From NCBI RefSeq assembly GCF_006442975.2, contig NZ_CP083954.1, forward strand, positions 5,587,501 to 5,651,500: a DNA stretch of 64,000 bases. Direction: 5' to 3'. The notes below the pieces were generated by a model that did no database searches, had not been told where the DNA came from, and saw only the letters and a list, made by a program, of their open reading frames with translations. This stretch comes from Mesorhizobium sp. B2-1-1 (GTDB lineage: Bacteria > Pseudomonadota > Alphaproteobacteria > Rhizobiales > Rhizobiaceae). Shown in pieces: positions 8,850 to 18,033 of the stretch; positions within the stretch are counted from its first letter, which is position 1; every line of letters begins with the position of its first letter. A program made the position numbers and the translations under genes.

Positions 8850-9793
8850 AACCGTCCCCTATGCCCTCGCACGCAAATGCGATAAATTTTTTCCGCGATC
8901 ACATCACCTATGTGATCTTCCTGGCGATAACCCTCTACTTCGTCCTGTTTGCTCCACACTTCGCGTCTGTGTCGACCGCAAGCGCGGTTCTGCGCATCAC
9001 GGCCATCGTTTCGGCAATGGCGATCGGCATGACATTCGTCATCATCTGCGGCGAAATCGACCTGTCGGTAGGATCGGTTGCAAGTTTTTCGGGGATGATC
9101 GGAGCGCTGCTGCTCGGCCAGGATGTTCCCACCTACGTCGCAGCTCTTCTGGTGCTGGCAGCCGGCGCAGCGATCGGGGCCACCTCCGGCATCCTTGTTA
9201 CAAAAATACGCATTCCATCGTTTCTTGTGACCCTTGGCATGCTGTCGATCTTTTCCGGACTGGCGCTGACGATCACCGGCACCCGGCCAGTGTCGATCGT
9301 CGACGATGATTTCTCGAACCTGTTCTGGAACGGTAGTTTTCTGGGCGTGCAGGCGCCAATCTGGTGGACAATCGTCCTAACTTCCGTCGGCTATTATCTT
9401 CTGCACCAGATGCCCTTCGGCAGGCGTGTTTATGCGACTGGTGGAAACCCTGTAGCCGCCCGCTTTTCCGGGGTGCGGACGGACAGCGTCAAAATTTTCG
9501 CCTTTGTGCTGTCCGGCATGATGGCATCCCTTGCAGGGATGATGCTCGCGGCCCGCTCCACCGCCGGCAATCCCAGCCTGGGGGCGGGTCTCGAACTCGA
9601 CGTCATCGCGGCCGTGATCATAGGCGGGACAAGTCTCTTCGGCGGCTATGGATCGATCGTCGGTTCTGTCGTCGGAGCAATCTTCATAGGAATTCTCGGA
9701 TTCGGTCTTCTCGTGCTCGGTCTTTCGACCAGCATCCAGGAGGTGATCAAGGGCGCTATCATCATCATTGCCGTCTCGTTGAACCGGCGTTGA
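8846..9793 (+). CDS. Sugar ABC transporter permease (RbsC-type)
   Basis: The protein has 315 residues and is almost wholly hydrophobic, with about eight to ten membrane segments. RbsC-family landmarks are GMTFVIICGEIDLSVGS, the cytoplasmic ATPase-contact stretch GGNPVAARFSGV, and VIIGGTSLFGGYGSIVGSVVGA. The ATG overlaps the ATPase stop (ATGA), indicating translational coupling. It completes the transporter of the tetronate operon. The frame is open much further upstream inside the ATPase gene; the start at 8846 is chosen by homology pattern and overlap. Confidence 0.9.
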   Translation: MKPSPMPSHANAINFFRDHITYVIFLAITLYFVLFAPHFASVSTASAVLRITAIVSAMAIGMTFVIICGEIDLSVGSVASFSGMIGALLLGQDVPTYVAALLVLAAGAAIGATSGILVTKIRIPSFLVTLGMLSIFSGLALTITGTRPVSIVDDDFSNLFWNGSFLGVQAPIWWTIVLTSVGYYLLHQMPFGRRVYATGGNPVAARFSGVRTDSVKIFAFVLSGMMASLAGMMLAARSTAGNPSLGAGLELDVIAAVIIGGTSLFGGYGSIVGSVVGAIFIGILGFGLLVLGLSTSIQEVIKGAIIIIAVSLNRR

Positions 9794-9910
9794 AAGCAGC
9801 AGAGTTCCATGACCCGACGAAACGCGCGCGTTCCACGCGTTGACTGATGAAATCGCGCCGTGCCCACCTGAGATTTCTCCACCGGCTTCACGGCCCGCTC
9901 GGCGCCTGCG

Positions 9911-11131
9911 CTAACCAGCTTCGTTGGCCAGGTGATCCTTCATGAGGTCACCATAGGGTTCAACATTGAATGCCGTTGGAAAATTCTCGGGCTTATAGGC
10001 CGGGATCGCCGCCTTCCGATCCAGAACCGACTGATGGACCAGCGGCCGCCGTTCCTGTCGCTCGATCGTGCGCGGCTCGGCTTGCGGTAGGTAGAAGCCG
10101 AGGACGGATTTTCGCTTCCATTCACGCCATTTGACGGACTTTGGGATCCACTCGAGCGGCTTCCAGCCCACGGTCATTGAATCATGCACGATCCCCAACG
10201 GATCGGGGCTGACGAACGTCATCGTCCCCTCGCCCTTCCCTTCCCCGAAGACAAGCCGCTCCAGCATGCGGGAATTGGTCTGCAATCCAAATGCTTTGGC
10301 CTGATCAACCATCCAGTCGAGCGGAAATTTGGATATGGCGCTTTCCTCTTCAGGATAGCCACCGCCGACATCGGAATGAGATCCGGCGAACCAGACTTGT
10401 TTGATATCCTGCTCTTTTGCCGGCGAAATCTTGTCGAAAGGATTTTCGACGAATGGCTGCGGCTCGACCCACCGGTTCAGCCGGAACATGCGACGATGCT
10501 CATCGATCGCAATTGCATGTCGAAAGACTTCGACGCTCGGGTTGGTCCTCGTATGCGGCAGTGTGAGGAGCTGTGGTAGAAGCCGGTCGCTTCGCGGCAC
10601 GATGATCGACGCCACGGTGTCCCAAACACCAAGAAATCTGATGCGCGCGTCCCGGGCTCCTGAAACCTTGGAAAAGTGCCAGGCAACGCTAAGGTCGTGC
10701 TCATCGCTGGCTTGCTTGTAAGAGCTTACGGCATACTCAACGATGTTGAGTTGGTCCGGATGCAGCAGGCCGATCATGTGGATCAAGCCCGCAACGGCGC
10801 GGGCTGTATAGGCTCCGCGGCTGAAGCCAAAGAGGAAGATTACGTCCCCTTCGACGTAGTGCATGCAGATGAAGGCGTAGGCGCCGGCGATTTCGGCGTC
10901 GAGACCATATCCAGTTGCGAGCTCGAACACGGATTTCGCGTTCTGGCGCCATCGCGTCCAGGCATCGCTGGCACCGATGGTTCCTATGCCGGCGTCATAA
11001 TAGACGCGCTGCTCCTCATTCTTCTTCAGGATGCGGAACAACTTCAAGACATTCGAGAGATTGCGCTCGATCTGGTTTCCCGTTCCATCGCAGCAGACAA
11101 CGATGTTTTTGCCAGTCCGCTTCAACGCCAC
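9911..11131 (-). CDS. DUF2235 alpha/beta-hydrolase (Tle1-like putative phospholipase)
   Basis: The protein has 406 residues. It begins NIVVCCDGTGNQ, the DUF2235 opening motif, and carries the nucleophile elbow GFSRGA in IFLFGFSRGAYTARAVAGL. Later acidic and histidine candidates are GVWDTVAS and FAGSHSDVGGGYP. The family includes Tle1 type VI secretion phospholipases and many standalone bacterial hydrolases. No VgrG, PAAR, adaptor or immunity gene is adjacent, and no signal peptide is seen, so an effector role is not supported here. It stands alone, convergent with the tetronate operon and downstream of the sugar-acid gene block. Confidence 0.82.
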   Translation of the reverse strand: MALKRTGKNIVVCCDGTGNQIERNLSNVLKLFRILKKNEEQRVYYDAGIGTIGASDAWTRWRQNAKSVFELATGYGLDAEIAGAYAFICMHYVEGDVIFLFGFSRGAYTARAVAGLIHMIGLLHPDQLNIVEYAVSSYKQASDEHDLSVAWHFSKVSGARDARIRFLGVWDTVASIIVPRSDRLLPQLLTLPHTRTNPSVEVFRHAIAIDEHRRMFRLNRWVEPQPFVENPFDKISPAKEQDIKQVWFAGSHSDVGGGYPEEESAISKFPLDWMVDQAKAFGLQTNSRMLERLVFGEGKGEGTMTFVSPDPLGIVHDSMTVGWKPLEWIPKSVKWREWKRKSVLGFYLPQAEPRTIERQERRPLVHQSVLDRKAAIPAYKPENFPTAFNVEPYGDLMKDHLANEAG

Positions 11132-11266
11132 CGCCTTTGAAGGTCCAGTTCAGACCAACCGACTTTGACCCAAGCTGTGGATCACATCAACAGGCGTCTG
11201 ACAATGGATACCGATGAGAATGTAGCGGCGCGGTCGGCGTGGTTCCGGTGGCGAAAGAAGAGGGCT

Positions 11267-12466
11267 TCAATCAAAGAAGCCCGTATCCTCTTCCCTGAGA
11301 TACTTCCTGGCTGCTTCGGCGTCGATATCGAGGCCCAGTCCCGGCGCTTCCAGCAGGTCCACCATGCTGTCCTTCACGATCTGCGACGGCAGGCCGATCA
11401 CGAGATCCTCCCACCAGGGGTCAGAGGCGCTCGGATATTCGAAGGCAATGTAGTTGGCGGGCAAGGTGGCGCAAACGGTGATCAGGGCGCCGAGGCCCAG
11501 CAGGCCGTTGGCGGTGCCGTGCGGCGCCATCAGGATGGAGTGCATATAGGCGTGCTCGGCGACCCATTTGAGTTCGGCAATACCGCCGATATCGGCAGGA
11601 TCGGGGCCGATGACGCGCACGGCCTGCGTCTCGATCAGCTCCTTGAAATTGTGCCGCAAGTAGATCTGCTCGCCGGTATGGATCGGCGTCGAGGTGGAGG
11701 TTGTCAGCTCCCGATAGGCCTGCGGATTGACCCACGGCACATAGTCGCCGGTCAGCATGTCCTCGAGCCACATCAAATTGTACTTCTCCACCGCGCGAGC
11801 GAACTTGATCGCATCGGGCAGCATCCAGCCCGGGCCGCAGTCGAGCGCCAGGCTGACCTTGTCGCCCAGCACTTCCTTCATGGCGATCACGCAGTCGAGC
11901 ATGTGGTTGAAACCGCGCTCGCTGATCACGCCCTGATCCATGGCACCGTGATAGCCGGCCTTCTTCTGCGTCACGCCATAATGGAAGTCCTCGATGCTGT
12001 CCTTCATGTTCGAGTGGAACGAGATTCCTTGCTTGACCATGAAGAAGTTCTGCGGCTGCTCCATCATCCATTTGACGTCGGCCGCATAATCCTCCGGCCG
12101 GTCGCCCGCGCGTTTCCGGCGGATCGAGCCGTTATAGACGCGCACCTTGTCGCGCACCTTGCCGCCGAGCAGTTTGTAGGCCGGCACGCCAGCGGCCTTG
12201 CCGGCAATGTCCCACAGCGCATGCTCGATCGCGGAGACGGCGGCGCCATAGGGCTTGAACGAACCTCGCTGGCGGATATTCAGCATCACCCGCTCGACGT
12301 CGGTCGGATCCTCGCCGATCAGCGCCTCGCGGAAATGCAGCACAAAGGGCTTGAGATAGGTCTTTGTGAACTCGACCTCGCCAAGGCCATGGAGGCCCTC
12401 GTCAGTGACGACGCGAACGATGGGATGCCGCCCGATGACGGCGCAGCGCAGGTCGGTGATCTTCAT
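11267..12466 (-). CDS. Enolase-superfamily sugar-acid dehydratase (MR/MLE family), paralogue 1
   Basis: The protein has 399 residues. It has the enolase-superfamily capping domain (KITDLRCAVIGRHPIVRV ... GLGEVE), then ALWDIAGKAAGVPAYKLLGG. The barrel has metal-ligand candidates LALDCGPGW (Asp), MWLEDML (Glu) and IHTGEQIYL (Glu), and a histidine in MAPHGTANGLLG. The segment VKQGISFH is where catalytic Lys residues lie in relatives. Such proteins usually dehydrate aldonic or aldaric acids to 2-keto-3-deoxy acids. It starts 9 nt after the NIPSNAP gene and is the last gene of the gntR-led operon. The substrate is unknown. Confidence 0.85.
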   Translation of the reverse strand: MKITDLRCAVIGRHPIVRVVTDEGLHGLGEVEFTKTYLKPFVLHFREALIGEDPTDVERVMLNIRQRGSFKPYGAAVSAIEHALWDIAGKAAGVPAYKLLGGKVRDKVRVYNGSIRRKRAGDRPEDYAADVKWMMEQPQNFFMVKQGISFHSNMKDSIEDFHYGVTQKKAGYHGAMDQGVISERGFNHMLDCVIAMKEVLGDKVSLALDCGPGWMLPDAIKFARAVEKYNLMWLEDMLTGDYVPWVNPQAYRELTTSTSTPIHTGEQIYLRHNFKELIETQAVRVIGPDPADIGGIAELKWVAEHAYMHSILMAPHGTANGLLGLGALITVCATLPANYIAFEYPSASDPWWEDLVIGLPSQIVKDSMVDLLEAPGLGLDIDAEAARKYLREEDTGFFD

Positions 12467-12475
12467 GGCACAGTC

Positions 12476-12802
12476 CTATTTCACAGACGAGAAAGCTGTC
12501 GGTGTGAGCAGCTGGCTGGCGATATTGGCAACGATCTGCCCGTCACGCTCAGACTCGTCCCGGGCCCTGTGCCATGCCGGATCGGTGACGAAAGCCGCCC
12601 ATTTCGCCTCACGCTCGGCCAGCGATTCCCAGGCGAGGAAATAGGTAAGGCGATTGCTGTTTTCGCCGATCGCCGTGGTGAAAAACCCGGCTTGGCGGAT
12701 GCCATGCCTCTCCCAGATGGCCAGCGTTTGGTCGGAAAAGCGCTTGAGCAAAGCCGGCAGCCTGCCCGGCAGGCAGTCATAGATACGCAGTTCGTAGATC
12801 AT
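12476..12802 (-). CDS. NIPSNAP-family protein
   Basis: The protein has 108 residues starting MIYELRIYDCLPGRLPALLKRF, followed by WERHGIRQAGFF and LTYFLAWESLAERE. This is the dimeric alpha/beta-barrel pattern of NIPSNAP proteins. The frame extends 16 codons further upstream, but the ATG at 12802 matches the family start. Small proteins of this kind often sit in sugar and aromatic acid catabolic operons. No reaction is established, and here a helper or isomerase-like role is only a guess. It lies between two dehydratase genes. Confidence 0.8.
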   Translation of the reverse strand: MIYELRIYDCLPGRLPALLKRFSDQTLAIWERHGIRQAGFFTTAIGENSNRLTYFLAWESLAEREAKWAAFVTDPAWHRARDESERDGQIVANIASQLLTPTAFSSVK

Positions 12803-12825
12803 GGTTTCGTCCGTTTCTTTCTTCG

Positions 12826-12843
12826 CCTCTCCCCTCGGAGAGG
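12826..12843. repeat. Small intercistronic hairpin
   Basis: CCTCTCC at 12826-12832 and GGAGAGG at 12837-12843 form a perfect 7-bp stem with a 4-nt loop, in the 100-bp gap between the NIPSNAP gene and dehydratase paralogue 2. It is similar in style to the CTTCTCCCC...GGGGAGAAG repeats found around rhaI. Confidence 0.45.
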
Positions 12844-12904
12844 GCGACACGAATGGTCGGTCGTTGGCCCTGTGAGCTTGAGGAATGAGGGCTGGGCGTC
12901 TGGG

Positions 12905-14266
12905 CTAACTCCAGGTCCGGTCCCAGCTATATTCATTGTCCCAATGCTCGGTGGATTGCCAGATGCCGGTGACACCCGGCTGCAGATGCTGCGAGATCAC
13001 CTCGTCTACGACGTCGTCGATCCCCAGACCCGGCTTGTCCGGAACAGTGATGAACCCGTCCTGCACGAGCGGCTTGGGAAGGCCGGTGACGATATCGTCC
13101 CACCAGTCGACATCGGCGGAGTGGTATTCGAGCGCCATGAAGTTCTCGGTCGCGGTGGCGACATGGGCCGCGGCCATCGCGGCGATTGGACTTTCGGCCA
13201 TGTGGATGGCCATGGCAACGCCGTGATCCTGCGCCATGTCGCCGATCTTCTTGGTCTCCAGGATGCCCCCGCTGGTGAGCAGGTCCGGGTGGACAATGGA
13301 GAGGCCACCGCTCTTGAGCAGAGGCTCGAACCCCTCCTTGAGGTAGATGTCCTCGCCGGTGCAGATGGGCACCGTGGTGGCGTCCTGCAACTGCCGGTAC
13401 TGCTCGGTGTACTGCCAGGGGATTACATCCTCGAGCCAGGCCGGCACGTATTTTTCAATTCGCCTGGCGAGCCGAATGCAGTTCTGGAGTGAGATGTGGC
13501 CGACGTGGTCGATAGCGAGCGGGATCTCCATGCCGATGACCTCGCGAACCTCGGCAATGTACTGCTCGAGCAGGTCGAGGCCCTTGTCGGAAAAATGGAG
13601 GCCGGTAAACGGGTGGGCGACATTATGCAGGTCGTAGGCCGCGTTGCGGGCGCGCCGCTCATCAACGGTCTTGAGCGGGCCGCGGGCGGGATGAACGCGG
13701 TAGCCTTCGAGTGAGCCGGCAGGAGACACGACCGCGCCGGGCACATCCGCGATCTGCATCAGCCCCAGATCCATCTTGAGGAAGGTGAAGCCGAGCTCCA
13801 TGCGCTGCTTGAGGCGCTTGCCGGTCTCTGTGCCGCTCGGCACGGTTGCATCGGTATCGCAATAGAGGCGCACCTTCTCCCGAAACCGGCCGCCGAGCAT
13901 CTGGTAGATCGGAACGCCATAGGCCTTGCCGGCGAGATCCCACAGCGCGATTTCGACCGCCGAGACGCCGCCACCTTGCCGGCCGTGCCCGCCGAACTGC
14001 TTGATCCGGCGAAACAGGCGATCGATGTTGCAGGGATTCTCGCCAAGCAACCGGCTCTTCAGCATCAGCGCGTAGGTGGCGCTGGCCCCGTCGCGCACCT
14101 CGCCAAGCCCGACGATGCCCTGGTTGGTGTAGATCTTGAGCAGCGCCGTTGTGAACGGTGCGCCGACGATTTCAGCCACCCGCATGTCGGTGATGCGAAG
14201 ATCGGACGGCTTGGAGTTCATGTTCACCCGATCAAGGGCTTCGTCGGCTCCACCGGTCTTGGGCAT
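12905..14266 (-). CDS. Enolase-superfamily sugar-acid dehydratase (MR/MLE family), paralogue 2
   Basis: The protein has 453 residues, longer than its neighbours because of an N-terminal lead and an insertion near residues 180-210. Barrel motifs are [11 protein letters not shown] (Lys region), [11 protein letters not shown] (Asp-His), [11 protein letters not shown] (Glu), [12 protein letters not shown] (Glu) and [16 protein letters not shown] (His). [20 protein letters not shown] links the two domains. The ATG at 14266 follows GAGGAT; a GTG one codon earlier is possible. It probably dehydrates an aldonate or uronate-derived acid. It lies third in the operon after gntR and paralogue 3. Confidence 0.85.
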   Translation of the reverse strand: MPKTGGADEALDRVNMNSKPSDLRITDMRVAEIVGAPFTTALLKIYTNQGIVGLGEVRDGASATYALMLKSRLLGENPCNIDRLFRRIKQFGGHGRQGGGVSAVEIALWDLAGKAYGVPIYQMLGGRFREKVRLYCDTDATVPSGTETGKRLKQRMELGFTFLKMDLGLMQIADVPGAVVSPAGSLEGYRVHPARGPLKTVDERRARNAAYDLHNVAHPFTGLHFSDKGLDLLEQYIAEVREVIGMEIPLAIDHVGHISLQNCIRLARRIEKYVPAWLEDVIPWQYTEQYRQLQDATTVPICTGEDIYLKEGFEPLLKSGGLSIVHPDLLTSGGILETKKIGDMAQDHGVAMAIHMAESPIAAMAAAHVATATENFMALEYHSADVDWWDDIVTGLPKPLVQDGFITVPDKPGLGIDDVVDEVISQHLQPGVTGIWQSTEHWDNEYSWDRTWS

Positions 14267-14332
14267 CACTTATCCTCGTTTTGGTAGGCGGGCTTTTCGG
14301 CGGCATGCAGCCCCGACATGAGGCGACATGCG

Positions 14333-15499
14333 TCAGCCCAGCTCAATCTCGTGGGCTTGCAGGTACTCGCGGTCCATCTCGATGCCGAGACCGGGCCTCG
14401 ACGTCAGTTTGAGGCTGCCGTTCGAAACGTCGAGCGGTGTGTCGATGAGATGATCGTATTTACCCAGGTTCCACTCCGACGTCTCGAGCTTGTAGAAGTT
14501 AGGAACTGTCATCATCACCTGCGCCCCCGCCACCACGTTGATCGGCCCCGCGGCGTCATGCGGCGAGACCGGGACGTAGTAGGCTTCGCACAGGGCAGAG
14601 ATCTTCTTGAGTTCGGTAATGCCGCCGGTCCAGGTGACGTCAGGCATGATGTAGTCAGCGAGCTTGTTTTCGAGCACCGGCACGAAGTCCCACTTGGTGT
14701 GGCCGCGCTCTCCCCAGGAGATGGCGGCGCTGACCTTCTCACGCACCTGCTTGAGGGCATTGAGGCTCTCGGGCGGGCAAGGCTCCTCGAACCAGTCGAT
14801 CTGGCCGGCTTCCTCGAGGCTTCGGCAGAGGCGAATGGCGGTTGGAACATCGAAACGGCCGTGCGCATCGATGAGAATGTCGACATCAGGGCCCGCCGTT
14901 TCGCGGATCAGAGCCGTGAGTTCGGCCGCTTCGCGCTCGTCCTTGCGAGTCATGCTGCCATCGAGGTAGCCGTCCCGCTGTTCGCGCGACACGCCATCGG
15001 CGCCACGTCGCTGATGCGGGAAAGGATCAAACTTGAGCGCGGTGTGTCCGGACTCGACGATGTCCCGAATTTCGCGGACCACCGCCTCCTTGCTGGTAAA
15101 TTTGGACTGGTTGGGATGGGTGTAGAGCGCGATTTCATCGCGCACCGGCCCGCCCAGCAGCTCGTAGATGGGCTTGCCCAAAACTTTGCCCCGGATGTCC
15201 CAGAGAGCTATGTCGATGGCGCTCACGCATTCGACCGCGGCGCCGCGGCTGCCCATATAGGTGAAGCTGCGGAAAATCTTGTGCCAGAGATGCTCGATCC
15301 GGGCCGGGTCCTCGCCGGTCACGGCGGCGCCGATCTGCCGTAGGATCGTGCAGAGCGCGCGGTTGGCGAGCTTGGTGGTGGTCGTGATCTCTCCCCAGCC
15401 GCTCACCCCCTCGTCGGTCGTCATTTCGACGAACAGGTACTCTCCCCAATAGGACGCATCGGACTTGATCAGCCACGGCCGAATGCTCGTAATTTTCAT
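14333..15499 (-). CDS. Enolase-superfamily sugar-acid dehydratase (MR/MLE family), paralogue 3
   Basis: The protein has 388 residues starting MKITSIRPWLIKSDASYWG. It contains GVSGWGEITT and ALWDIRGKVLGKPIYELLGG. The barrel holds HTALKFDPFPH (Lys region), DILIDAHGRFD (Asp-His), WFEEPCPPES (Glu), ISWGERGHTKWDF (Glu) and PVSPHDAAGPIN (His-Asp), a near-complete acid-sugar dehydratase active site. It is the first enzyme gene after gntR, with a gap of about 50 bp, and probably shares that promoter. The substrate is not identifiable by eye. Confidence 0.86.
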   Translation of the reverse strand: MKITSIRPWLIKSDASYWGEYLFVEMTTDEGVSGWGEITTTTKLANRALCTILRQIGAAVTGEDPARIEHLWHKIFRSFTYMGSRGAAVECVSAIDIALWDIRGKVLGKPIYELLGGPVRDEIALYTHPNQSKFTSKEAVVREIRDIVESGHTALKFDPFPHQRRGADGVSREQRDGYLDGSMTRKDEREAAELTALIRETAGPDVDILIDAHGRFDVPTAIRLCRSLEEAGQIDWFEEPCPPESLNALKQVREKVSAAISWGERGHTKWDFVPVLENKLADYIMPDVTWTGGITELKKISALCEAYYVPVSPHDAAGPINVVAGAQVMMTVPNFYKLETSEWNLGKYDHLIDTPLDVSNGSLKLTSRPGLGIEMDREYLQAHEIELG

Positions 15500-15551
15500 G
15501 TCAGCTACCTCTGTCTGATCGTCTGGCTAACGATGTTCTGGATCGCGCATT

Positions 15552-16262
15552 CTATCCGGCCCGAGCGGCGTTGCGCGCACGCATATGTTCGAGGATGTGC
15601 CGGCCGGAGCCCTCGACATGGCGAGCAACGAGTTCGGCCGCCTTGTCGGCATCTCCCGCCTTTACCAGCGCGATGAGCTCGCGGTGCTCGCGAATGATCG
15701 CGGCACGCCGGGCAAGCGTGAAATTGAAACGCCGGCTCACGGCTCGCAGCACTTCACGATGCTTCCACCAAAGCTCGGCGGCATGGCGGTTGTAATGCCG
15801 CTGGTACATCACGGTGTGGAAGGCGGTATCCAGCTCGCTGTGCCTGAACGTATCGGCGAAGTTGTTCTCTTCAATCAGGTCCTGGAGACGTTGGAGTTCG
15901 GCGATGTCCTCGCCGGTGGCCATATTCACAAACCATCGCGTCAGGGCCGGCTCGATCAGAACGCCGATCTCATAAATGTCGCGGACAAACTCCTGATCGA
16001 TAGGCCGGACGCGCGCCCCGCGGTTGGGGAGAAAGGTGACAAAGCCTTCGCCGCGCAACAGCTGCAAGGCTTCGCGCACGGGGTTGGTCGAGGTGCCGTG
16101 GCGCCGGGCGAGATCAGTGACCACGAGCCGTTCGTTGGCGGCAAGCCGTCCCTCGATGATGTCTTCCCTGATCAGCTCATAAAGCGAGGCGCCCTCGCTG
16201 GACGCCCCTATGGGGTCAATCCCCACCGGTGGCTTGGCTTTGAAATCGTTTGGTTCGGCCAA
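15552..16262 (-). CDS. GntR-family transcriptional regulator (FCD/FadR subfamily)
   Basis: The protein has an N-terminal GntR winged helix (SLYELIREDIIEGRLAANERLVVTDLARRHGTSTNPVREALQLLRGEGFV). A helical FCD ligand domain follows, with the metal-binding style LDTAFHTVMYQRHYN and EHRELIALVKAGDADKAAELVARHVEGSG. The TTG at 16262 was preferred because GGGGAG lies 7 nt upstream; a GTG nine codons earlier (16289) is possible. FCD regulators typically repress sugar-acid genes and respond to the substrate or a pathway intermediate. It sits between the two divergent operons and probably controls both. Confidence 0.88.
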   Translation of the reverse strand: MAEPNDFKAKPPVGIDPIGASSEGASLYELIREDIIEGRLAANERLVVTDLARRHGTSTNPVREALQLLRGEGFVTFLPNRGARVRPIDQEFVRDIYEIGVLIEPALTRWFVNMATGEDIAELQRLQDLIEENNFADTFRHSELDTAFHTVMYQRHYNRHAAELWWKHREVLRAVSRRFNFTLARRAAIIREHRELIALVKAGDADKAAELVARHVEGSGRHILEHMRARNAARAG

Positions 16263-16324
16263 GGCCCGCTCCCCTGGGTTAATACACACCCTTTCCGATT
16301 AGCACGCAAAGTTTCGATAAACAA

Positions 16325-16372
16325 TGTACGATCTAACGCGTTGACAGGCAATTCATGATCTGAAAACGTACA
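16325..16372. promoter_or_regulatory. Candidate regulator sites in the divergent gntR / transporter promoter
   Basis: TGTACG at 16325-16330 and CGTACA at 16367-16372 are inverted copies flanking a TTGACA (-35-like) hexamer at 16341-16346. They lie in the 214-bp gap between gntR and the binding-protein gene. GntR-family operators are short palindromes with this character, so these are candidates for its binding sites. Confidence 0.35.
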
Positions 16373-16476
16373 AGGCTCCCGAACGGGTACACAGATACAA
16401 AGACGTCCTGCGATCAAACGAGCAAGACCGCTTTGCCTCGCCGCAAAGCGGCATGGGAGAACCAGGGAGGATACCT

Positions 16477-17955
16477 ATGACGAGGATTATACTCGGCAGT
16501 GCGGTCCTGCGCGGCACTGTCGTCAGCGTTTTGGCGGCATCGCTGATGTCCACATCGGCGCTGGGCGCGCCGCCGGTCGACCTCAGCAAGTGGTCGCCGG
16601 AATATGTCCGCGCCATTGCGGGCACACAGGATTTCGACACGGCGGCCGATTGTGCCAAGGTCACCCCGCTGGACTACAAGGGGCGACTGACCTTCTGGTA
16701 TCAGGGCGTTTTCGAGGGCGACCCCGACCTCCTGCGCCAATACTACAAGGAATTCTTCGAAACCTTCCGCAAGACCTATCCAAACATCCAGCTCGAGGAA
16801 CAAGCCCTCACCTATAACGATCTTCTCGACAAGTTCCGCACCGCGCTCCTCGGCAATGCCGCGCCGATGGCGGTCCGCTTGCAAATCCTGGGTGGTACCG
16901 AATTCGCTTCAAAAGGCTATCTGCAGCCGCTGAAGCCCGAGGATGTGGGCTATTCGACCGAGGACTTCTGGCCCGGCGCCATGAAGGCCGTGACCTGGGA
17001 CGGGGTGACCTACGGCATTCCAACCAACAACGAAACGATGGCGTTCATCTGGAACGCCGACATCTTCAAACGCGCCGGCCTCGATCCGGACAAGCCACCG
17101 GCAACCTGGGACGACGTCATCAAGTATTCCAAGCAGATCCACGACAAGCTCGGCATTGCCGGGTATGGCCTCGTGGCTCGCAAGAATGCCGGCAATACGC
17201 CGTATCGCTTCATGCCGCAGCTATGGGCCTATGGTGGCGGCGTCTTCGACGAAGCGGCGGCAAACCCGACCTATGAGCAGGTCGAGCTGGACAGCCCGCA
17301 GAGCAAGGCGGCGCTGCAGGCTTCCTACGACATGTATGTTCGCGACAAGTCGGTTCCGGTTTCGGCACTCACCAACCAGCAGGCCGATAACCAGCCCCTG
17401 TTCGTCGCCGGCCAACTCGGCATGATGATCTCGCACCCCTCCGACTACAATGTCATGCTCGACCTGCAGAAGAAGGCGACGGGCACCGACAAGGACAAGG
17501 CGCAGACCGTCATAGACAACATGCGCTACGGCCTGATCCCGGCTGGGCCCGACGGCAAGCGCGCGGTCGTGTTCGGCGGCTCGAACATCCACATCCTGAA
17601 GCCCGAATATGTCGAAGGCGGCAAGGTAGACGAGCCGGCCGCGAAGGCTATCATCTGCATGTGGACGAGCCCTGAATGGTCGCTGAAGATGGCCTATGCC
17701 GGATCGAATCCCGGCAACCTGAACGGCTTCAAGACCAAATGGATGAAGGAACGTCTGGACAACATCAAATTCCTCGATGTCACGACCTCGATGCTGCCAT
17801 ACGGCATCCCGTTCCCGGCGCTGCCGCAGGCCCCGGAGATCATGAACATCATCGTCCCGGACATGCTGCAGAATGCCCTGACCGGAGCGATGACCGTCGA
17901 CCAGGCGGCGGACGACGCGGCCCAGAAGGTGAAAGACCTGATGGGCGGGCTCTAG
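16477..17955 (+). CDS. Carbohydrate ABC transporter substrate-binding protein (CUT1 type)
   Basis: The protein has 492 residues starting at an ATG preceded by AGGGAGG. A signal peptide is visible (VLRGTVVSVLAASLMSTSALG). Binding-protein features of the solute-binding family 1 type are LTFWYQGVFEGDPDLL, TYGIPTNNETMAFIWNADIFKRAGLDPDKPPATWDD, PYRFMPQLWAYGGGVFDE and FVAGQLGMMISHPSDYN. It is larger than typical maltose-binding proteins. It delivers the sugar or sugar acid to the two permeases downstream. The dehydratases around it suggest an acidic or oligomeric sugar, but the ligand is not determined. Confidence 0.9.
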   Translation: MTRIILGSAVLRGTVVSVLAASLMSTSALGAPPVDLSKWSPEYVRAIAGTQDFDTAADCAKVTPLDYKGRLTFWYQGVFEGDPDLLRQYYKEFFETFRKTYPNIQLEEQALTYNDLLDKFRTALLGNAAPMAVRLQILGGTEFASKGYLQPLKPEDVGYSTEDFWPGAMKAVTWDGVTYGIPTNNETMAFIWNADIFKRAGLDPDKPPATWDDVIKYSKQIHDKLGIAGYGLVARKNAGNTPYRFMPQLWAYGGGVFDEAAANPTYEQVELDSPQSKAALQASYDMYVRDKSVPVSALTNQQADNQPLFVAGQLGMMISHPSDYNVMLDLQKKATGTDKDKAQTVIDNMRYGLIPAGPDGKRAVVFGGSNIHILKPEYVEGGKVDEPAAKAIICMWTSPEWSLKMAYAGSNPGNLNGFKTKWMKERLDNIKFLDVTTSMLPYGIPFPALPQAPEIMNIIVPDMLQNALTGAMTVDQAADDAAQKVKDLMGGL

Positions 17956-17977
17956 CCTGCGCCTGACCCACGACCTG

Positions 17978-18004
17978 ACCGGCTGCGCTGACAGCGCAGC
18001 CGGT
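17978..18004 (+). other. Perfect 12-bp intercistronic stem-loop after the binding-protein gene
   Basis: ACCGGCTGCGCT (17978-17989) and AGCGCAGCCGGT (17993-18004) pair perfectly around a GAC loop. No T-run follows, so it is not a classical terminator. Its place between the binding-protein and permease genes fits an mRNA-stabilising or partial-attenuation hairpin that raises the binding protein over the membrane components. Confidence 0.7.
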
Positions 18005-18033
18005 TCGTTCCGAAGAAACAAGGGCATACCATC

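Noticed and set aside
9911..11131. Type VI secretion effector locus
   Set aside because: Only the DUF2235 hydrolase is present. No VgrG, adaptor, PAAR or immunity candidate is adjacent, so the effector label is not justified.
11165..13492. A 775-codon open frame on the plus strand
   Set aside because: It is the antisense of two dehydratase genes and the NIPSNAP gene. The translation is rich in His, Arg, Gln and Asp with no domain, a usual shadow frame in high-GC DNA.
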